A DNA stretch of 64,000 nt from an uncultured Dorea sp. (GCA_910586965.1 CAJUMF010000001.1:21571-85570), one strand, 5' to 3'; shown: positions 1 to 8,384, counted from the stretch's first letter. The notes: generated by a model from the sequence alone, not told the origin. Numbers and translations are program-made.

Positions 1-446
1 GTATGTGCGAGGCTTTGGAGAAAGGGGAGGAGATTCCTTTTGACCCGAAGGATGCAACCATCTATTATGTAGGGCCGACACCGGCAAAGCCGGGGGCTGT
101 CATCGGCTCCGCAGGCCCGACTACAAGCGGGCGCATGGATGCTTACGCGCCGACGATGATGTCTGTGGGCGCAAGGGGAATGATTGGAAAAGGCGCACGC
201 CTTCCGGAAGTCATCGACGCCATGAAGAAATACTCTGGCGTATACTTCGGAGCTATCGGCGGCGCAGGCGCGCTCCTTGCCAAATGCATCAAGAAGGCAG
301 AGCTTATCGCGTATGAGGATTTGGGCGCGGAGGCTCTCAGAAAGCTTTACGTGGAGGATATGCCGCTTGTCGTCATCATCGACAGCGAGGGCAATAATCT
401 GTACGAGAGCGGCCGGGCGGCTTATCTGGAGCAGAAAAAGGGATAG
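1..446 (+). CDS. Fumarate hydratase (class I type) beta subunit, 5'-truncated
   Basis: This is the C-terminal part of the beta subunit of a two-subunit iron-sulfur fumarase / L(+)-tartrate dehydratase, which interconverts fumarate and malate. About 147 residues remain of the usual 185 or so. The frame is open through base 1, so the ATG at base 3 is an internal methionine and the gene is cut by the window edge. Family-typical stretches are visible: YYVGPTPAKPG, GSAGPTTSGRMD and GMIGKGARLPE. The alpha subunit should lie just upstream. The permease gene follows after 24 bases, which suggests a shared dicarboxylate role. Tartrate dehydratase beta cannot be excluded from this fragment. Confidence 0.9.
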   Translation, partial: MCEALEKGEEIPFDPKDATIYYVGPTPAKPGAVIGSAGPTTSGRMDAYAPTMMSVGARGMIGKGARLPEVIDAMKKYSGVYFGAIGGAGALLAKCIKKAELIAYEDLGAEALRKLYVEDMPLVVIIDSEGNNLYESGRAAYLEQKKG

Positions 447-470
447 AACTTAGAAGGGAGAACGTAAGAC

Positions 471-1682
471 ATGGAATTATTTGGAGGAATATTGGCAGTT
501 AAGTCTGTAGTGTTTCTTACTTTCTCGGTCTTTGCGATTGCGGCCATCGGCTATGCAGTCGGGAAAATAACTATTAAAGGAATCAACTTAGGAACGGCGG
601 GCGTGTTTATCATTGCGCTGCTCTACGGATGCCTGCTCTACGGCAAGCTGTCAGGAAACCTTACGGTGGGGGAGGAGTCTTTTTCCACAGAGGCGCTGAA
701 GATCGTGGAGAACATGGGGCTGATCTTTTTCGTGACCTCCGTCGGTTTCATTGCGGGGCCGAACTTTTTCGGCAACCTGAAACGGAATTTCAAGTCTTAT
801 GTTATGCTTGGGCTTGTGATTATCGCGGCGGCGGCGGGAACCTGTGTGGCATGTATTTTGATCGGCGCCGGCTTTACGAACCTTGACCATGAGGAATTCC
901 GGGCAATCCTGGTGGGAATCCTCTCGGGAGCGCTCACGAGCACTCCGGCGTTCTCCGCGTCGAAGGCGGCGGTGGGTGCAGACCTTGAGGCTCTGGTGTC
1001 TGTGGGGTACGGTATTTCCTACCTGTTCGGCGTTGTGGGCGTGGTGCTGTTCGTGCAGATTGTTCCAAAGGTACTGAAAGCGAATATGAATGAAGAGGTG
1101 GAAAAGATTACCGCCAAGGACGGCACGGGAAGTAGGAAGAAAAACCTCATCCTTACGGAAGTGGACGAATTCGGGTTCATGGCATTTTCCCTGGCGTCCA
1201 TCGTGGGAATCCTGATTGGAAGTATCAGCTACATGAATTTCTCACTGACCACCACCGGCGGATGCCTCTTAACGGCGCTGGTATTCGGGCATTACGGGCA
1301 TGTGGGGAAAATCTCCATCGTGCCGAAGAATTCTACCCTTAAGATGCTGAGGGAATTAGGGCTTATGCTGTTCCTTATAGGTGCGGGAGTCTCCGGCGGG
1401 GCGAAGTTCGTGGAATATTTCGAGCCGGTATATTTCCTCTACGGAGCAATCATGACCATCCTGCCGATGATTATCGGGTTTGTGGTGGCGAAGAATGTAC
1501 TGAAACTGCCGCTGCTTAACAACTTGGGCTCCATCACCGGAGGCATGACAAGTACGCCGGCGCTGGGAACGCTTATCAATATGGCGGGGACGGAGGATAT
1601 CGCGTCGGCCTACGCGGCGACGTATCCAATCGCACTGATTGCGGTAGTGCTGGCATCGCAACTTATCATTATCTTCTGTTAG
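471..1682 (+). CDS. AspT/YidE-type aspartate:alanine exchanger family permease
   Basis: A 403-residue, highly hydrophobic integral membrane protein. It carries two copies of the signature of the aspartate:alanine exchanger family, GALTSTPAFSA near residue 153 and GGMTSTPALGTL near residue 357, one in each half of an inverted-repeat fold. The two TrkA-C regulatory domains found between the halves in many relatives are absent. The gene lies 24 bases after the fumarase beta subunit with a GAAGGGAG ribosome site, so the two are probably co-transcribed. From that context it may exchange a C4-dicarboxylate such as succinate, malate or aspartate. The substrate is inference; family membership is clear. 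A strong terminator follows. Confidence 0.85.
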   Translation: MELFGGILAVKSVVFLTFSVFAIAAIGYAVGKITIKGINLGTAGVFIIALLYGCLLYGKLSGNLTVGEESFSTEALKIVENMGLIFFVTSVGFIAGPNFFGNLKRNFKSYVMLGLVIIAAAAGTCVACILIGAGFTNLDHEEFRAILVGILSGALTSTPAFSASKAAVGADLEALVSVGYGISYLFGVVGVVLFVQIVPKVLKANMNEEVEKITAKDGTGSRKKNLILTEVDEFGFMAFSLASIVGILIGSISYMNFSLTTTGGCLLTALVFGHYGHVGKISIVPKNSTLKMLRELGLMLFLIGAGVSGGAKFVEYFEPVYFLYGAIMTILPMIIGFVVAKNVLKLPLLNNLGSITGGMTSTPALGTLINMAGTEDIASAYAATYPIALIAVVLASQLIIIFC

Positions 1683-1711
1683 GATATTTTCGGTTACGGA
1701 AGGAATATCAG

Positions 1712-1764
1712 AAAAGAGACATCAGGAATGACGGAGTATTCTGTTTTCAGGATGTCTCTTTTTT
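1712..1764 (+). terminator. Rho-independent terminator after the permease
   Basis: A perfect 12-bp inverted repeat (AAAAGAGACATC at 1712-1723 and GATGTCTCTTTT at 1751-1762) encloses a 27-base loop and runs into a T tract. It ends the fumarase/permease unit. About 230 bases between this and the next gene start (1996) show no other clear signal; a TACAAT at 1901 has no convincing -35 partner. Confidence 0.75.
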
Positions 1765-1995
1765 CGAGTCTTTTTGTGAAGGGTTATGCATTTGATTCTG
1801 AAAAAGAATTTGGTGTAATTCGCCCCGAATCGTTACTGCGAGGGCGTGATAGTCTTTGAAATGCAACGAAATAAGCTGGCGGACTCCAATATGGATGTGG
1901 TACAATAAAGCCGACAATAAGAATTAGAGAATCAGAGTTGCATGGAAAGTACGAAAGATTGCCAGGCGATAGCACAGGAAAGGAGGGCGGGAGCG

Positions 1996-2307
1996 ATGAA
2001 AACAAATGAAGGCAGAAAAGCAAAGGCAGGAAAAGGATACCGCCCGGTCTGCATCTGGATAATGACAGTCGCATTGCACGGGGCAGTGTATCTGTCAGGG
2101 TGTTCATTGGCGGTGGTTGCTGCGGCAGCTATTTACATTGTACTGCTGCTGGCAGTATTGATTGTGGGAGAAGTGAGGAAAAAGCCGGTGATTGAGTTCG
2201 AGAAACTGGTATTTATCGGAATCCTGCATTTAATCCTGCTGTTCCATGATGTGTTTTTATTTTTCTTTGGGCTGAGTCTTGAAACCGGAAATTTTCATGC
2301 GAGTTGA
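1996..2307 (+). CDS. Small membrane protein of unknown function
   Basis: I do not recognise this protein. From the ATG at 1996 it is 103 residues long: a basic 18-residue N-terminus followed by about three hydrophobic segments. The 1996 start is preferred over the in-frame ATG at 1942 because AGGAGG sits nine bases ahead of it (1981-1986). Its last codons and stop lie inside the first copy of a 49-bp direct repeat that also supplies the ribosome site of the next gene, so the gene end sits exactly at the boundary of a probable insertion. Confidence 0.55.
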   Translation: MKTNEGRKAKAGKGYRPVCIWIMTVALHGAVYLSGCSLAVVAAAAIYIVLLLAVLIVGEVRKKPVIEFEKLVFIGILHLILLFHDVFLFFFGLSLETGNFHAS

Positions 2308-2341
2308 CAGATATAAGGTGTTGAAGGATGCTGGGAGGTGT
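2293..2341 (+). repeat. 49-bp direct repeat, copy 1
   Basis: These 49 bases are identical to 3438-3486. The copy spans the last codons and stop of the small membrane protein and ends just after a GGGAGG ribosome site that serves the DUF1016 gene beginning at 2345. The two copies enclose exactly one gene. Confidence 0.95.
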
Positions 2342-2344
2342 TTC

Positions 2345-3421
2345 ATGGATAAACGCAAGCGAATGGGAAAGGATAAAGAAGGAGTGATTTTTCCAGTTGC
2401 TCCAAATCTTTCCGAAATGAGTGATAGTTATTTGCAATTTATAGAAGAAATCAAGAAAGAAATTCAGAAACAGAGAGTTTCTGTTGTAATGAATGCCAAT
2501 AGAAGTATGATTTCCCTGTATTGGAATATTGGCAGGGCTATTTTGAAAAAACAAGAGGAAGAGGGATGGGGCGCAAAAGTTATTGACCGTATGTCAAAGG
2601 ATTTGAAAATTGCTTTTCCAGAAATGTCCGGATTTTCTCCGCGTAATATTAAGTATATGCGTAAATTCGCGCAGTGTTGGCTGGATGAGAAAATAGTGCA
2701 ACGGGTCGTTGCACAAATACCGTGGCGGACAAATATTGCTCTGATGGATAAATTAAAAACGCAAGAAGAACGCATATGGTATGCCGCTAAAACAATCGAA
2801 AATGGCTGGAGTAAAACAATACTTGAGCTACAGATAGAAAGCAGATTAATGGAACGTGCCGGAAAAACCGTCAACAATTTTCCCGAGGCATTGCCACCAC
2901 TTGATTCTGATATGGCGAATCAGATATTTAAAGATCCGTATCTGTTTGATTTTTTGGGAACCGATATGCCAAGACGTGAGGTAGAAATAGAACAGAAACT
3001 AACGGAACATATTCAAAGCTTTCTGTTAGAATTGGGGCAAGGGTTTGCATTTGTTGGTCGGCAGGTTCATTTAGAGGTTGGAGGACAGGATTTTTATTTG
3101 GATATTTTGTTTTACCATTTGAAATTACGTTGCTATGTTGTGGTAGAATTGAAAGCCTGTGATTTTGAACCGGGATTTATCAGCCAGTTAAATATGTATC
3201 AGAATATAGTAAATGATATTTTGTGCCATTCTGATGATAAACCAACAATTGGACTTTTATTGGTTAAGGGTAAGAATAAAACTGTGGTAGAATATTCTTT
3301 GTCTGGTTATCAGAACCCGATTGGTGTAGCAGAATGGCAAAATCGACTTACGCAATCTTTGCCGGAGGAGCTGCAGAGCAGTCTGCCTTCTATCGAGGAA
3401 ATAGAAAAAGAATTGGAATAA
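2345..3421 (+). CDS. DUF1016 / YhcG-type PDDEXK nuclease domain protein
   Basis: A 358-residue protein of the YhcG family: an N-terminal DUF1016 helical region (about residues 20-200) followed by a PDDEXK nuclease fold. The nuclease core is visible as DFYLDILFYHLK (about residue 248) and VVVELKACDFEP (about residue 265), which supply the Asp and Glu-x-Lys metal-binding residues, followed by a conserved Gln in SQLNMYQ. Relatives occur as mobile accessory genes, sometimes beside restriction-modification systems; a DNA-processing or defence role is inference. The start at 2345 is chosen because GGGAGG (2333-2338) precedes it; the longer frame from 2279 runs through the repeat and is unlikely. 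Base composition is more AT-rich than the neighbours, and 49-bp direct repeats flank the gene. Confidence 0.88.
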   Translation: MDKRKRMGKDKEGVIFPVAPNLSEMSDSYLQFIEEIKKEIQKQRVSVVMNANRSMISLYWNIGRAILKKQEEEGWGAKVIDRMSKDLKIAFPEMSGFSPRNIKYMRKFAQCWLDEKIVQRVVAQIPWRTNIALMDKLKTQEERIWYAAKTIENGWSKTILELQIESRLMERAGKTVNNFPEALPPLDSDMANQIFKDPYLFDFLGTDMPRREVEIEQKLTEHIQSFLLELGQGFAFVGRQVHLEVGGQDFYLDILFYHLKLRCYVVVELKACDFEPGFISQLNMYQNIVNDILCHSDDKPTIGLLLVKGKNKTVVEYSLSGYQNPIGVAEWQNRLTQSLPEELQSSLPSIEEIEKELE

Positions 3422-3437
3422 CAGCAAAATTGCCAGA

Positions 3438-3486
3438 TTTCATGCGAGTTGACAGATATAAGGTGTTGAAGGATGCTGGGAGGTGT
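3438..3486 (+). repeat. 49-bp direct repeat, copy 2
   Basis: A perfect second copy of 2293-2341. It ends with the GGGAGG ribosome site of the alpha/beta hydrolase that starts at 3489, so each copy places the same upstream signal in front of a different gene. Removing the DUF1016 gene and one copy would leave the small membrane protein directly followed by the hydrolase. Confidence 0.95.
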
Positions 3487-3488
3487 CT

Positions 3489-4292
3489 ATGGATTTTTGG
3501 AATGCAAAAAACGGAAGTGCCAGGATTAGCAGCGGGCAGATGGATTATGTTGTATTCGGGAAGGGGATGGATTGTCTCGTCATGATTCCCGGTCTGGGAG
3601 ATGGTTTTCATACAGTCAGAGGCCTGGCGGCAGCGCTGGCGGTTACTTATCGGATGTATGCGAAAAACTATAAGGTGTACATGTTCAGCAGGAAGAATCA
3701 TCTGGAAAAAGGGTATTCGACGAAAGATATGGCGCGAGATACGGCGGAGGCTATGGAGATGCTTGGCATTACAAGAGCAAAGGTCCTCGGCGTCTCGCAG
3801 GGAGGGATGATCGCGCAGCATTTGGCGGCGGATTATCCGTATCTGGTTGAAAAACTTGTGTTGGCGGTCACTTTAGCGAAAGCGGATGAGATGACGAAGA
3901 AAGTTCTTGAGCATTGGATCAGGCTGGCGGAGCAGGAAGATTATAAGACACTGATGATTGACACGGCAGAAAAGACGTACACGGAAAAGTATCTGAGAAA
4001 ATACCGCCTGCTTTACCCGCTGCTTGGGATGATGGGGCGGCGTAAGGATTTTCGGCGGTTTCTCATACAGGCAGAGTCCTGCCTTTGGCATGATTCTTCG
4101 GAGGAGCTTTGGAAGATTATGTGTCCTGTATTGGTTATTGGCGGGGGGAAGGATAAAATTGCCGGGAGGGACGCGTCTGTCCGGATAGCAGAGAAAATCA
4201 GAGACAGCGAGCTGTATATTTATGAGGAACTTGGACACGGGGCATATGAGGAGGCGAAAGACTTCCATTATCGTATAATGCGTTTCTTCTGA
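3489..4292 (+). CDS. Alpha/beta hydrolase
   Basis: A 267-residue alpha/beta-hydrolase fold enzyme. The nucleophile elbow GVSQGG places Ser at residue 103, the acid is probably Asp222 in GGGKDK, and the base is His250 in LGHG; an oxyanion-loop PGLGDG lies near residue 37. It is probably cytoplasmic, as no signal peptide is seen. It resembles small esterase/lactonase-type hydrolases; the substrate cannot be told. ATG 3489 is chosen over GTG 3483 because GGGAGG sits six bases upstream. That ribosome site lies in the second 49-bp repeat. Confidence 0.85.
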   Translation: MDFWNAKNGSARISSGQMDYVVFGKGMDCLVMIPGLGDGFHTVRGLAAALAVTYRMYAKNYKVYMFSRKNHLEKGYSTKDMARDTAEAMEMLGITRAKVLGVSQGGMIAQHLAADYPYLVEKLVLAVTLAKADEMTKKVLEHWIRLAEQEDYKTLMIDTAEKTYTEKYLRKYRLLYPLLGMMGRRKDFRRFLIQAESCLWHDSSEELWKIMCPVLVIGGGKDKIAGRDASVRIAEKIRDSELYIYEELGHGAYEEAKDFHYRIMRFF

Positions 4293-4403
4293 ATCTTGGT
4301 TCTTGGCAATTTGTATGATGCTATCCACACAGAACTCAAAATAAGAGGAAGTGCCAAAAAACATTTGCTAAAATAACATAAGCCAGACTGAAAGGAAAGA
4401 AAC

Positions 4404-5267
4404 ATGGAATGGAATGAAAAACTGCAAATAATTATTGACGATGTTGAAAATCATCTGCAGCGGAAAGAGGAGCCGATTGACAGTGAGGAAATCTCAAAAA
4501 TTGCAGGATGTTCTTTTGGCTTTTTCCAAAAGGTATTTTCATACATGAACGGCATCAGCTTTGCCGAATATATCCGCTCGCGAAAATTAACTTTAGCCGG
4601 GTATGATTTAAAAAGCACGGATTTGAAAGTGATTGATATAAGCTACAAATATGGTTATGATTCTCCTACATCATTTACAAAAGCATTCCAGCTTTTTCAC
4701 GGGGTATCGCCAAGGGAGGCGCGAAATCAGAATGCGGCTTTAAAAGTTGTCCCGAAAATGCAGATATCAAAGCGCCAGGAATATTCGTGGAAACTTGAAC
4801 GAAAAGAAGGTTTCCGGTTAGTGGGGAAGAGTACTTCTGTGTCCTGCGAAAATAACCTTCATTTCAGGAAAATACCGGAATTTTGGAATGAATGCCAGCG
4901 AGACGGCACTTTTTCAAAACTGATTTCCATAGATGCCGGCGAGCCGGGAGGGATATTCGGCGTGTTCGGCGCTTATGATGAACAGTCAGAAAAAATGGAA
5001 TATTCCATTATGGCGGTATCTGATAAAGAGCTGCCGAAGGGATTTAGGGAAATCAATATCCCGGGTGCCGCATGGGCGGTGTTTGACTGCAGGGGACCCG
5101 TTCCGGGAGCAATACAGAGAGGCTGGCAGTATCTGAATGAGGAATGGCTTGTCAAATATCCGTTTCGGCACGCGCAATGCCCGGAAATGGAATGGTACAG
5201 CAGCGGAAATGTATATGACAGCAGCTATTTAAGCCAAATATGGATACCGGTCATTGAGGAGGAATAA
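4404..5267 (+). CDS. AraC-family regulator with GyrI-like effector domain
   Basis: A 287-residue transcription factor. Residues 1-110 form an AraC-type double helix-turn-helix (EISKIAGCSFGFFQKVFS, then VIDISYKYGYDSPTSFTKAF and the closing HGVSPREAR). The C-terminal half is a GyrI-like/SOUL-type small-molecule binding domain (FRLVGKST start, PGAAWAVFDCRGP, and the ending DSSYLSQIWIPV), the layout of Rob/SbmC-related multidrug regulators. It begins after AAAGGAAAG. The next gene starts four bases after its stop and uses a ribosome site inside its final codons, so the two are translationally coupled. Confidence 0.9.
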   Translation: MEWNEKLQIIIDDVENHLQRKEEPIDSEEISKIAGCSFGFFQKVFSYMNGISFAEYIRSRKLTLAGYDLKSTDLKVIDISYKYGYDSPTSFTKAFQLFHGVSPREARNQNAALKVVPKMQISKRQEYSWKLERKEGFRLVGKSTSVSCENNLHFRKIPEFWNECQRDGTFSKLISIDAGEPGGIFGVFGAYDEQSEKMEYSIMAVSDKELPKGFREINIPGAAWAVFDCRGPVPGAIQRGWQYLNEEWLVKYPFRHAQCPEMEWYSSGNVYDSSYLSQIWIPVIEEE

Positions 5268-5270
5268 AAA

Positions 5271-5735
5271 ATGGTACATTTAGTTTACTGCGATAACGCA
5301 GGAAAAAAGGGTGAAAAGGTATTAGATAAAATCCTGGCAGGAACGAAGACGATGGTCGTGCGCGGGGCGGCGGGAAGAAAAATCCCCCACAGCAGAGTGT
5401 TTGAGGGTGAGCGTCTTTATTTCATGGAAAAGGGAACTGCCCAGGTGACGGCGACTGCTGTTGTAAAAGAAGTGCAGAATTTTGTGAAACTATCCGACGA
5501 GGAAATCACAAATACTCTGGCAGATAATCAGGGTAAATTAAACTTGTCGGATAAGCAGAAGGTACGGTGGCATAAAAAGTGTCTCTGCTTAGTAGAATTT
5601 GAAAATGTGGAAGAAATCGCTCCCCTTGCTTTTGAACATCAAGGAAATATGGACGATTGGCTTATTTTAGAGAAGATAGAAGATGTCATCGCGGGGACAA
5701 GCATCCCGTATGATTATAAAAATTCCAGATTTTGA
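5271..5735 (+). CDS. Small conserved protein, possibly PUA/ASCH-like
   Basis: A 154-residue soluble protein that I cannot assign firmly. The N-terminal half has an alternating strand pattern with MVVRGAAGRKIPHSRVFEGE, then ERLYFMEKGTAQVTATAVV, which recalls ASCH/EVE-type PUA-fold domains in which a short ligand-binding beta barrel reads modified nucleotides or RNA. The end carries GNMDDWLILEKIEDVIAG. Its GAGGAGG ribosome site lies in the tail of the AraC-type gene, so the two are coupled and perhaps functionally linked. The domain assignment is a guess from pattern only. Confidence 0.5.
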   Translation: MVHLVYCDNAGKKGEKVLDKILAGTKTMVVRGAAGRKIPHSRVFEGERLYFMEKGTAQVTATAVVKEVQNFVKLSDEEITNTLADNQGKLNLSDKQKVRWHKKCLCLVEFENVEEIAPLAFEHQGNMDDWLILEKIEDVIAGTSIPYDYKNSRF

Positions 5736-5762
5736 ACAAATAAATATTTTACAGATAATCAG

Positions 5763-5795
5763 GGAGCTGCCGTTCGCGGAAAACGGCAGCTCCTT
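5763..5795 (+). terminator. Rho-independent terminator
   Basis: A perfect 12-bp stem (GGAGCTGCCGTT at 5763-5774 with AACGGCAGCTCC at 5782-5793) with a seven-base loop, followed by a short T-rich stretch. It closes the AraC unit. The T tract is weak, so efficiency is uncertain. Confidence 0.6.
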
Positions 5796-5829
5796 AGTTT
5801 GCGCTAATTACGTCTTTTAAAAAGATGTT

Positions 5830-5858
5830 TTGATACTTGCCGCAGAGAAGAATATAAT
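5830..5858 (+). promoter_or_regulatory. Sigma-A promoter for the AAA/DUF4143 gene
   Basis: TTGATA (5830-5835) and TATAAT (5853-5858) are separated by 17 bases. Transcription would start near 5865, leaving a leader of about 70 bases ahead of the ATG at 5934. Confidence 0.6.
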
Positions 5859-5933
5859 TTAAAATGAAATACAAATATGAAATAGCAGTGAATACAATCA
5901 AAATCTGGAGAAATTGAGATAGGGGGGAGCAAG

Positions 5934-7277
5934 ATGGATTTAAAGAGAGATATTTATGACTGCCTGGTCCAGTGGAAACACCGAAATTCAGGAAAGGTGC
6001 TGGAGGTAAGCGGTGCCCGGCAGGTTGGAAAAACATATATACTGACAAAATTTGCAAAAGAGAACTATAAAAATTTTTTCTATATAAATATGATGCAGAC
6101 CTCCGGGCAGGATTTTAACGCATGTCTTGAGCGGGCAGCCAGATGGGAACCTGGGGAGGAGCGGGCAGAGAAACCGATTCACAGGGCATTGGAATTGTTT
6201 GATAAGAAATTTGCAGATGAAGAAGATACGGTGGTGGTGATTGATGAAATACAGGAATCCGCGAAAGTGTTTTCCCTTATCCGTCAGTTCGCAAGAGAAT
6301 TCAGAGCGCATTTTATTGTTACGGGAAGTTATCTTGGTAAAACGGTTGGAAAAGAATATTTTCTTCCGGCAGGAGACATAGATACAATGGAGCTTAATAC
6401 GTTATCTTTCGAAGAGTTTTTGCAGGCGGCGGGAAAGATAGAGCTGTATGAGCAGATAGATTTGTACGGAGAGAGCAGTCATGAGGATTATGAACTATTG
6501 AAATCTTTTTATGGTATCTACTCAAAAATCGGAGGGTATCCTGCGGTTGTGCGGAAGTATTTTGAGACGGGCGATATCTCGGAATGCAGGAGAGAAATCG
6601 CGCATATTATACGGATATTTGTGGATGAGTCGGAACGGTATTTTGACAATATCCTTGAGATGGGGCTTTTGGAGCAGATGCTGCCATTGATTGCCCAGAC
6701 AATGGTAAGGGAGAAAAAGGGCTCGCCGGATCTTGTGAAAGAGTTGTCTTCCGTTCTTTTTCGTGACGACAGCAACCGGGTTACAAAAAAAAGTGTCAAT
6801 CAGGCAATCGCATGGTTCTGCCGTTCGGATGTTATCGGGTATTGCGGACGGGTGAACGAGGGGAACATGCTGGATGTTACACCGAACTGCCGGTTTTATT
6901 TCAGAGATTTGGGCGTGGCGGGGCATTTTCTTGATATGGCGGGTGTGCAGCCGGATGCTATCGCAGGTATTATTAATGAAAATTTTGTTTATCTGTATCT
7001 GAAGAAAAAATCAGATGTTTTGGAAATCGCCGGGATGACTCCTCTTTATGCGATATATAAAGGCGGTGAGTTGGACTTTTTTGTAAACAGCAGGAAAGAT
7101 TATAAAAATTATGGTATTGAAGTGAAGGCCGGACGCACTGCGGGAAAAACTGCCCGGCAGATGTTGGAGGATGGGAAGATTCAGCATCTGTATTTTCTGA
7201 AAGGAAATACTTATGGCGGTATCGAAGGGAAGATGAAAACCGTTCCGGTTTATCTTGCCGGGAGGCTCAAGTTTTAA
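5934..7277 (+). CDS. AAA-family ATPase with DUF4143
   Basis: A 447-residue protein of the AAA_14/DUF4143 type. Walker A is GARQVGKT (about residue 27), Walker B is VVVIDEIQE (about residue 101), and a sensor-like VTGSYLG follows near 125. The C-terminal half is DUF4143 and ends in a restriction-endonuclease-like strand pattern, GGELDFFV followed by YGIEVKAG, which supplies Asp and Glu-x-Lys. The family is abundant in gut anaerobes, often present in many copies, and its cellular role is not settled. It stands alone with its own promoter and a terminator shared with the convergent gene. Confidence 0.88.
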   Translation: MDLKRDIYDCLVQWKHRNSGKVLEVSGARQVGKTYILTKFAKENYKNFFYINMMQTSGQDFNACLERAARWEPGEERAEKPIHRALELFDKKFADEEDTVVVIDEIQESAKVFSLIRQFAREFRAHFIVTGSYLGKTVGKEYFLPAGDIDTMELNTLSFEEFLQAAGKIELYEQIDLYGESSHEDYELLKSFYGIYSKIGGYPAVVRKYFETGDISECRREIAHIIRIFVDESERYFDNILEMGLLEQMLPLIAQTMVREKKGSPDLVKELSSVLFRDDSNRVTKKSVNQAIAWFCRSDVIGYCGRVNEGNMLDVTPNCRFYFRDLGVAGHFLDMAGVQPDAIAGIINENFVYLYLKKKSDVLEIAGMTPLYAIYKGGELDFFVNSRKDYKNYGIEVKAGRTAGKTARQMLEDGKIQHLYFLKGNTYGGIEGKMKTVPVYLAGRLKF

Positions 7278-7281
7278 AAAT

Positions 7282-7320
7282 AAGAGCTCAATCCATTGGA
7301 TTTTTTCGGATTGAGCTCTT
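7282..7320. terminator. Bidirectional terminator between convergent genes
   Basis: A perfect 13-bp inverted repeat (AAGAGCTCAATCC at 7282-7294 with GGATTGAGCTCTT at 7308-7320) lies between the stop codons of two convergent genes. A-rich sequence on one side and T-rich sequence on the other allow it to act in both directions. Confidence 0.8.
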
Positions 7321-7341
7321 GATATAATTATATTTTATAAA

Positions 7342-8328
7342 TCAGTGCTTTGCGTAAACCATATCCCCATTAGGTTCCGGTGATTGTTGTCTGTCGTTTG
7401 GTACATCAGCTTTTTTGCGGTTGCTGAGAGTACCGACTTCCATAGCATCAGCGAAGTTGATCGGATGATTTCTCATATGTACCTTCAGCAGCTCGAACAG
7501 GCGAAGTGTCGGGCGCTTAGATTCAAGAGCGCTCACAGCGTCTATATATTTGCAGCCAGTCTGGGCAGCAAGTTTTTTGAGCTGTTCATTGATCTTTCCC
7601 GCTGCAGGACTTTCGGATATGATAGACACGATATAGATCTCTGCCTGTGTTTTTGTGTGGATCATATAGAGCAGCCATTCATATTTTGCAATAAATTCTT
7701 CGGTATCGACATTTTCATCCAGAATATCCCTGTCTCCCATATTTACGAATATTTTCCGGGGGTTTAGATCATAGAGACACACTTTCAGATAGCTTTCGAT
7801 CTGGTTTAAGCGGATGTCCTTTACACTGCGGTTATAAATCGGCTCTGTGATCCGAAATGCCTGTGTCAATTCTCCGATTGGAAGTGATGCAAAAGTGTTA
7901 GAGCCGAAGAGCACAACACCGCCGGCCTCTGTAATACTGTTTAATTCACGATATTTTTCCATTTCATCTTCTCCTTGGCTGCTGCCGAATGGTTTGTTGT
8001 CTATATGTTCTTTATTGCTGTTGCCTGAAAGTTCCCTGCACAATTGCGTGTTTGTCTTTTGCGCCTGCCTGTCATAGTGCCGGTTGACAAAATAGACAAC
8101 CAGATTGGCAGATACTACAATTAAGTTCAACAGATATACGACCAGTACATAGTTGAATTTATGATTGTAGAATTTTGCGCAGATCCCGGCGATATATCCG
8201 GCGATGATGAGCAGGATAAACTGGAGACTCATAGTTTTTGCTGATTTTGCCTTGATGTTTTTGGCGAGATTCATGGGCCAGGAGAGACCAAAACAAATCA
8301 GCATGGTAGATTCAAGAAGTTCAGCCAT
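7342..8328 (-). CDS. PQ-loop-like membrane domain fused to degenerate SGNH domain
   Basis: A 328-residue protein in two parts. Residues 1-85 contain three hydrophobic helices with a PQ-loop/SemiSWEET-like start (CFGLSWPMNLAKNIKAKSA). Residues 135-300 follow the order of an SGNH/GDSL hydrolase, but the key residues are lost: the GDS block reads FGSNTF (Asn144 where the Ser nucleophile is expected), the oxyanion block reads NRSVKD (167), the GxND block reads GDRD (198-201), and no clear DxxH block is seen. It looks like a membrane-tethered SGNH pseudoenzyme, perhaps a binding or sensing module. It is divergent from the LysR gene at 8474, which may control it. Function unknown. Confidence 0.6.
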   Translation of the reverse strand: MAELLESTMLICFGLSWPMNLAKNIKAKSAKTMSLQFILLIIAGYIAGICAKFYNHKFNYVLVVYLLNLIVVSANLVVYFVNRHYDRQAQKTNTQLCRELSGNSNKEHIDNKPFGSSQGEDEMEKYRELNSITEAGGVVLFGSNTFASLPIGELTQAFRITEPIYNRSVKDIRLNQIESYLKVCLYDLNPRKIFVNMGDRDILDENVDTEEFIAKYEWLLYMIHTKTQAEIYIVSIISESPAAGKINEQLKKLAAQTGCKYIDAVSALESKRPTLRLFELLKVHMRNHPINFADAMEVGTLSNRKKADVPNDRQQSPEPNGDMVYAKH

Positions 8329-8384
8329 TTTTAATATTCCTCACTTTCTGTTACATATAATATATTGTTTCAGGTTTTGCTTCG

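Noticed and set aside
1784..2107. 107-codon ORF on the minus strand
   Set aside because: It overlaps the small membrane protein gene and lacks a ribosome site or convincing composition; the 230-base gap after the permease terminator shows nothing else clear.
2279..2344. Longer N-terminus for the DUF1016 protein
   Set aside because: The added residues are encoded by the 49-bp repeat and overlap the previous gene; a good ribosome site points to 2345.
2293..3486. Insertion sequence or transposon
   Set aside because: There is no transposase and no terminal inverted repeat, and 49 bp is far longer than a usual target-site duplication.
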